A DNA stretch of 8,353 nucleotides from an uncultured Lachnospiraceae bacterium (GTDB taxonomy: Bacteria; Bacillota; Clostridia; Lachnospirales; Lachnospiraceae), in NCBI GenBank assembly GCA_937916415.1, contig CALGGH010000147.1, positions 1 through 8,353 on the forward strand, given 5' to 3'. The notes beneath the pieces were generated by a model, which searched no databases, was not told the origin of the DNA, and was given only the letters and a program-made list of their open reading frames with translations. A program made the position numbers and the translations under genes. Positions within the stretch are counted from its first letter, which is position 1. Each line of letters starts with the position of its first letter. Positions 6,401 through 8,353 of the stretch are shown piece by piece.

Positions 6401-8353
6401 GTAACGGTCAGGTTTGTCGCACCATCCGCAAGTGAATATGAAAGAGTCCCCGATATTGCGGCACCTATCGCCGTTTTTTTCGTGTCGCTGTAAGGATAGA
6501 ATGCAGTATCGCTAAGATCAAACGTGCCGTTGGAGACGGCAGCCTTCAATGTTTGAGACTTAATTGCCAATGCCTCATTGGAATCATCAGTGTTTTTCTC
6601 AGAAAGATCTACTTTCTCTCCCTTTTTGTCATACGACAAAAGCTGAGCCACGGGATTATCGGTGTTCGTATAACCATTCGCATTGGTAATTTCATCTCCG
6701 TCAAACACGGTAATGAAAGTATCCGGATCAACGTACTCGGTAGTATATACGAAGAATACAGTATCATTATTCACTACGTTGGCGTTGATGCTCCAGGTTC
6801 CTATTTTAGTGGACAGCGTCGAATCAGCATCAGTACCACCGAGGAACACAGCTTCCTCACCACCAATTGAATAGCTGACGCCGGTCACTACCACGTTGTC
6901 CTCAGCCTCAACTACCACAGAGAGGGCAGAACCAGAAGCTACTTTCATGGTCCCTGCATAGTTAAGCTCGGTGCCATTGATGGTCATTTTCACGTTTTTG
7001 TTATTTGCAGCCGTTAACGTCACAAGATCATCATGAGCAGTCGCGTCAACCGTAATCACGGCATCCGCAGTAATTTCCGGGATAAGGTACCAGTAGATTG
7101 CTTCGCTGCTCGCTTCCGCGGGAGTGGTTGCTATAGGCTGAAGCTCTACGGTATTCCCGTCCATCGTATAGCTCACGCTCTCAACGATTGTATCCTTATT
7201 TGAGTTATCAGTACCCTGTACGGTAAAGTAGAAGGGCTCGCCAACATATGCATCCGCGTAAGCAGAGCTTCCATCGGAGAAGTCCGTTCTACCAATGTTC
7301 GTCCCATCAAATTTCACATTTCTCAACCCCACCGTAGCATACGAATCAGCGGCCTTAACCTTCTTGTTCGTTCCAAGTTCGGATATAGACGTCACCACGG
7401 GATTGATCGTGGTTGTGGACGTCATTTTTTCTGCGGGAACGCTGAGAAGTCCAACGCCCGTCCCGGCAATCGTCTCCTTATCCATGTCCGCATTACCGTA
7501 CTTTACGGTACCAACAGAATAATGTGTTTGGGGAACCACAAAGAAATCAAACTTTTCCTTAGAGGCACCATACACTCCATCACTGGAATAAGTATCCTTG
7601 ATTTCTTGCCCCTCGGCGTCAAAGATGGCCGCATGCATAGCAGCCTTTGTTCCGATTGCATTGACAAGTTCAATTGTATCCACATGAATCGTAACATCAC
7701 TGTTTTTGAATGCCTCGGCCTTAAAATAAAACCACGTATTCTTAGCCGTCATCGATGAGGCAATTCCATGCGCAGGATCTCCGGTAGTATATTTATCGGA
7801 GGCATCATCTTTCACCGCCACCATGTCATAACCCTGGATTTTTTCAGTACTGCCCTCTTTATAAGCATACACGTCATACAGGCGATTCTCATCAGAATCT
7901 TTTGCTGTTATTTGTATGAAGAAGGGCTCAGCCGTATCAGCCAATGCAATTTCCGTTGCAGATGCCGATCCGTCATCATTTACCACAACGGTATAACTAT
8001 CATTGCCATCCACTATTTTGGCAGGCTTCACGACCACCTTGGTCGTATCCATGTCATAAGTAACCGTATATTTCCCTGCTGCGGAATCGCCACTTATGTT
8101 GATGGCAATCGAATACCCATTTTCATAAGCATTGGCAACCGCACCGCCGGCAACGCTTAGCTGAGGCGTCCCACTCGTATTTATAATACACCAGTCCGTG
8201 CCATCAAAACCGTTGTTAAACACTGCTGCAGACGCGGCATTCACGCCATTTACGGATGCAATTTCCTTGCCTGTTGAATCCGTCACGGTAGCCGTAACCG
8301 TCAGGCTCGCCACGCTGAGCGAGGCGCTATTGCTTAACAGGGAGGCTACATTC
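472..8353 (-). CDS. Giant modular cell-surface protein with cell-wall-binding and Ig-like repeats (5' end missing)
   Basis: The frame runs from the right edge to a TGA at 472-474, giving at least 2,626 residues without a stop. The GTG at 8311-8313 is not a credible start: the frame is open for 13 more codons to the edge and no Shine-Dalgarno precedes it. The signal peptide, if present, is outside the window. Modules in order: four diverged beta modules (residues 125-525); a Big_2-like segment (928-993); a Listeria-Bacteroides/InlB-B-like repeat (1060-1135); a second Big_2-like segment (1293-1388); degenerate cell-wall-binding repeats (1771-1951); five C-terminal modules (2159-2605). I see only four cysteines (in DWCIIN, INCVMV, FLNCGD, FKCNAG). 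The tail ends TISTVEAE with no LPXTG, hydrophobic segment or basic tail. No enzyme motif is visible. The likely role is an adhesin or stalk held on the wall by the internal repeats; ligand unknown. The surface location is well supported and the precise function is not. Confidence 0.9.
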   Translation of the reverse strand, partial: NVASLLSNSASLSVASLTVTATVTDSTGKEIASVNGVNAASAAVFNNGFDGTDWCIINTSGTPQLSVAGGAVANAYENGYSIAINISGDSAAGKYTVTYDMDTTKVVVKPAKIVDGNDSYTVVVNDDGSASATEIALADTAEPFFIQITAKDSDENRLYDVYAYKEGSTEKIQGYDMVAVKDDASDKYTTGDPAHGIASSMTAKNTWFYFKAEAFKNSDVTIHVDTIELVNAIGTKAAMHAAIFDAEGQEIKDTYSSDGVYGASKEKFDFFVVPQTHYSVGTVKYGNADMDKETIAGTGVGLLSVPAEKMTSTTTINPVVTSISELGTNKKVKAADSYATVGLRNVKFDGTNIGRTDFSDGSSAYADAYVGEPFYFTVQGTDNSNKDTIVESVSYTMDGNTVELQPIATTPAEASSEAIYWYLIPEITADAVITVDATAHDDLVTLTAANNKNVKMTINGTELNYAGTMKVASGSALSVVVEAEDNVVVTGVSYSIGGEEAVFLGGTDADSTLSTKIGTWSINANVVNNDTVFFVYTTEYVDPDTFITVFDGDEITNANGYTNTDNPVAQLLSYDKKGEKVDLSEKNTDDSNEALAIKSQTLKAAVSNGTFDLSDTAFYPYSDTKKTAIGAAISGTLSYSLADGATNLTVTDPTKIESVRTGTGLTLIATLTTARDDTTSNNLQYNTKVYTADETDAAGTTAKLPVEVVERYSDVEVDSDTQTIYVGGNGTKTGIKYVGKLSLTAKNSITGEESVLDAENNADVASITWDFYPSLEKAATPTHSFKQSTGADFSATVANEDEITQPYKVMRTGSSSASDSGYVYVTSTTPETISINCVMVYDNNDKTTVSLTQEAGKAYAINSIADPGKKFVAVARIDGDTHAYNVEDGSYGLGLGKNDPSSLTVSYEVYEDLTSAQTYNVSGRTEAQILKSIEDGDLGEVAGDVSFANATTTGSDYATITATDAGWTISALKAGSATLTLPAIFVDGVQVINAPGTTLTFGVSQRLADYSLDLVAYDMDDNNNVTELTISDNWYEDYDHSELVGDKEHGNLAYTAAEYNKTIGTTLANVGAGTSVRLPSDADLVGTMPAGRVLVGWAKLTDISSSLTNTATGTDENAISTTGSNTFLNCGDWVKISADVSYRAIWTNSYTIEGLFNKNLPGKDEDGNTIYETAIGNTVIGSNVPVVLKTTKATGIESAAAGTSIATATIAYSGESGYTEDFGLALGSDYSAFSDAIEITKADESGTHNTVIRGLLTTSGNIKVTASWTDASGNTWTKDSAEFKIGEAYGLSVKFKNESGADITKLEVEAGTDAVTVKPILTKKITKTGTEGTETINTSNGYNVVWESKEENVLAEASSTGTDGSGEIRGITESKTATNVTVTVTDANGIRGVATLPVTVGTPAYTMEFLAAIDSAAAIEGDAINAQAGQTAADTDTTKFYVRTLDKSGDAVIKGTWSTSANDENGILGATSVIASESSGSKLQEVKVLTNGIGSDVLTIKYTTPDNKTTYVKDVTVDTFATIRFLGTDGKTEKIDYVVTVDGSEVETRTASKVSYTDLQLFAEDGTLNKNNVVYKFENVDISKYAEVYKDTNTVALQKEFKDWSSDGGTTTYYGSIGSLKWPASFTSGILSLTGEMDEKVEISGLPGTIILSDDSTESVAVLDNIKVSPATASTSELKFDTDKINLFKCNAGGSAAPATAVTTKTNTITKGTITDGIRTDKVSFGKYLKSAGTPKAGKATLVFYTTNPDKGQTVELYINGLDTTDGVTSYYEMGNKVKNDKRTIGSTTYYFDGDGAQVTETAIIELDGKKVLIVGGVVSPKGRQTYKGDWYYVGAEGELQYGWISSTGAAATASTGAYYADPATGILATGELKTLDGKTVYFQADSTVAKAASTANEYDITEDGEYYVNAAGDVAIGDIFKVSGVGRLFKEDGSIVTYADTAEGKITVAGIPYVIDKDTNEATRDDVLYNPEVTWVDPVPAKVTKGEAAPVLRYTISYTSANGNEVVPVEKTATFVPDGDFTAASTATAITFTATPDLTGFFKDEAGTTPATATPLTRKYVFKDGGLEGVAGTYTIKSKGSFVWGELAGDAAPTATIAVVYVVEQEDGTKTTENATIRADVVPVSSNDERKVYKATATTMDEKTPTITETKTFSVKKGTSLEGLVIEGLASEYYVTGQAVTPAFYLVDYDVEDGVVLAKGVDYTVKYSNNKAAGNGTISITGKGNYAGKNVTASFKIVDKFADESLDKDALAANVKKIDKITDTFVYDGTYKYPAKLTITTKAGEVLTYEYDGDGGYTNTTSGDSPKDVVISVENNVNAGNAVVSARGANDAKPKTVKFKIAKADVSTLKDGDGEDDLQITINGGEATAWAVKGATPSVEIEWKGMTLINGQDYKVAYVNNKAVGSANVNITGKGNFQKALKNAKAFEIEALDLAELDEDEVAVNAYAGLKAGKATVTALDANGVAIPAKNLNVAITPDGASAAADAKAVLAAGDADIVVTPKNNANLTGALTITGFTIAENFTKAKINVKKFNAAKTAVYTGSPVILTDLVDNDGKNPFENGQIAVTLNNANLVYGDDFVVASYSNNVKKGTMTFTLQDVGKYAGMKAGKVKIVAKTISTVEAE
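499..1839 (-). repeat. Five C-terminal tandem modules (GKGNY-type surface repeats) of the giant protein
   Basis: Five successive modules of 60-80 residues follow one another. R1 is residues 2159-2228, R2 2252-2331, R3 2358-2419, R4 2430-2509 and R5 2527-2605. R1 (DYTVKYSNN, then ITGKGNYAGK, FKIVDK) and R3 (DYKVAYVNN, then ITGKGNF, FEIEA) match the consensus of a repeat common in clostridial secreted proteins. R5 keeps it loosely (DDFVVASYSNN, DVGKYAGMKAG, KIVAK). R2 (SVENNVNAGNAVVSARG, KFKIAK) and R4 (TPKNNANLTGALTITGF) are strongly diverged. Each seems to end in a beta strand like FKI or FTI. In this family such modules are thought to be structural spacers near the cell surface. Boundaries are by eye, good to a few residues. 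Confidence 0.75.
2461..3003 (-). repeat. Degenerate choline/glucan-binding-type cell-wall repeats inside the giant protein
   Basis: Residues 1771-1951 contain a series of short aromatic-Gly repeats: TTYYFDGDGAQVT, GDWYYVGAEGELQYGWIS, GAYYADPATGILATGEL, KTVYFQAD, GEYYVNAAGDVAIGDIF, GRLFKEDGSIVT and IPYVIDKDTNEAT. The spacing and the YY-x-D/x-x-G pattern match the cell-wall-binding (CW_binding_1) repeats that fold as beta-hairpins and bind choline or carbohydrate. Only the second copy has the full W-Y-Y ... G-W form; the others have lost the tryptophans that build the ligand pocket. The block lies about 660 residues before the C-terminus rather than at the end. Wall or polysaccharide binding is likely but may be weakened. 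Confidence 0.7.
3004..4149 (-). other. Unassigned beta-rich stretch of the giant protein
   Basis: Residues 1389-1770 contain no domain I can name. The composition is Thr/Ser/Asp/Val rich with alternating hydrophobic strands. Recognisable turns include SGLPGTIILSDDSTES and, near the end, KATLVFYTTNPDKGQTVEL, which looks like the last strands of an Ig-like domain directly before the cell-wall repeats. One cysteine (FKCNAG) is present. Confidence 0.4.
4150..4437 (-). other. Bacterial Ig-like (Big_2-like) segment of the giant protein
   Basis: Residues 1293-1388 begin LEVEAGTDAVTVKPIL and pass through YNVVWESKEENVL and SGEIRGITE to end ATLPVTVG. The order 'strand - W-x-S - x - G-x-I-x-G - VTVTDANG - V-x-V' is typical of bacterial Ig-like group 2 domains found in intimin/invasin-type and many Firmicute surface proteins. 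The usual G-x-A-x-V-T core is weak, so the assignment is to the fold type rather than firmly to the family. Confidence 0.5.
4909..5136 (-). other. Listeria-Bacteroides / InlB B-repeat-like module of the giant protein
   Basis: Residues 1060-1135 fit the pattern of this module (Flg_new type). The first strand is TSVRLPSDADL, followed by the core G-R-V-L-V-G-W-A, a Ser/Thr-rich insert, and the closing strand SYRAIWTN, equivalent to the usual 'ATLYAVWT'. These modules adopt a ubiquitin-like beta-grasp fold in InlB and serve as spacers or host-contact domains in surface proteins. Only one copy is seen here, whereas they often occur in tandem. The insert between the core and the last strand is slightly long. 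Confidence 0.65.
5335..5532 (-). other. Possible second Big_2-like Ig segment of the giant protein
   Basis: Residues 928-993 read VSFANATTTGSDYATI, then TATDAGWTISALKAGSATL, then TLPAIFVDG, ending FGVSQR. The combination 'ATI-x-A-T-x-x-G-x-x-I-x-A-L-K-A-G-S-A-T-L-T' is the second half of a bacterial Ig-like group 2 domain. The first half is not clear, so the true domain probably begins further upstream in the protein. Confidence 0.45.
5533..6738 (-). other. Unassigned central-N-terminal stretch of the giant protein
   Basis: Residues 526-927 carry no domain I can name. The sequence alternates short hydrophobic strands with Thr/Asp/Asn-rich loops, for example SDVEVDSDTQTIYVGGNG and SGYVYVTSTTPETISINC, consistent with further Ig-like folds of unknown family. 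One cysteine is present, and one run of seven A bases on the coding strand (nt 6474-6480) encodes a Lys-Lys pair. Confidence 0.4.
6739..7941 (-). repeat. Four diverged N-terminal modules of the giant protein
   Basis: The same order of elements recurs four times, at residues about 125-215, 248-303, 355-425 and 458-525. A hydrophobic strand comes first (EPFFIQITAKD, FDFFVVPQTHY, EPFYFTVQGTD, SALSVVVEAED). It is followed by V-x-x-V-x-Y with a Gly turn (VGTVKYG, VESVSYTMDG, VTGVSYSIGG; less clear in the first). A closing strand with a polar turn ends each (DVTIHVD, STTTINP, AVITVDA, DTVFFVY). Starts are 104-123 residues apart. This resembles the 'F-x-V-x-P-x-x-G-Y-x-V-x-x-V-x-Y ... V-T-I-x-V' modules of many clostridial surface proteins. 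Sequence identity between copies is low, so the repeat is visible by pattern only. Confidence 0.5.

Noticed and set aside
7768..8160. Plus-strand open frame of 130 codons, Ile/His/Arg rich
   Set aside because: It is antisense to the N-terminal modules of the giant protein. Odd composition and no recognisable motif; a shadow of the real frame.
472..8353. Shift in codon usage between the two halves of the giant gene as a sign of transfer
   Set aside because: Spot checks suggested more AAA, AAT and ATA codons toward the N-terminal half. However, ATA also occurs in the C-terminal half, and G+C in sampled lines varied (about 37-52%) without a clear break. I could not quantify it by eye.

Overview
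The window is dominated by one very large gene on the minus strand. It is flanked downstream by a short intergenic region and the first codons of a second minus-strand gene. The large gene (stop at 472-474, open to the right edge) encodes at least 2,626 residues of a modular, beta-rich, Thr/Ser/Ala/Val/Gly-rich surface protein. Its 5' end lies outside the window. The GTG at 8311-8313 is only the first start-like codon inside the window, because the frame stays open upstream of it and no ribosome binding site precedes it. Residue numbers below count that GTG as residue 1.

The protein reads from N to C as follows: (i) four diverged modules of about 105-120 residues (nt 6739-7941); (ii) a long stretch of unassigned Ig-like character, ending in a Big_2-like segment (nt 5335-6738); (iii) one Listeria-Bacteroides/InlB-B-like repeat (nt 4909-5136); (iv) a second bacterial Ig-like segment (nt 4150-4437); (v) another unassigned stretch (nt 3004-4149); (vi) a block of degenerate choline/glucan-binding-type cell-wall repeats (nt 2461-3003); (vii) five tandem modules of 60-80 residues at the C-terminus, three of which keep the DY-V-Y-NN / GKGNY-type signature common in clostridial surface proteins (nt 499-1839). 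There is no sortase motif or C-terminal membrane anchor, so the internal cell-wall repeats are the only visible means of attachment. The most likely role is a cell-surface adhesin or stalk protein; this is inferred from architecture, not from any recognised ligand-binding domain.

Downstream, a convincing minus-strand intrinsic terminator (388-430) ends the large transcript. About 300 nt of non-coding sequence follows, holding a weak extended -10 promoter candidate and a terminator-like hairpin (106-150). Immediately after the hairpin come a good Shine-Dalgarno sequence and 27 codons of an Rpn-family (PD-(D/E)XK, recombination-promoting nuclease / putative transposase) gene that runs off the left edge.

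The Rpn N-terminal sequence, the AGGAG ribosome binding site, the clostridial-type surface repeats and a base composition near 50% G+C in the lines I counted suggest a gut or rumen Firmicute of the Lachnospiraceae type. This is a judgement from sequence style, not a database match. I see no CRISPR array, tRNA, rRNA, insertion sequence or recognisable defence system. The two genes appear to be neighbours without an evident functional link.
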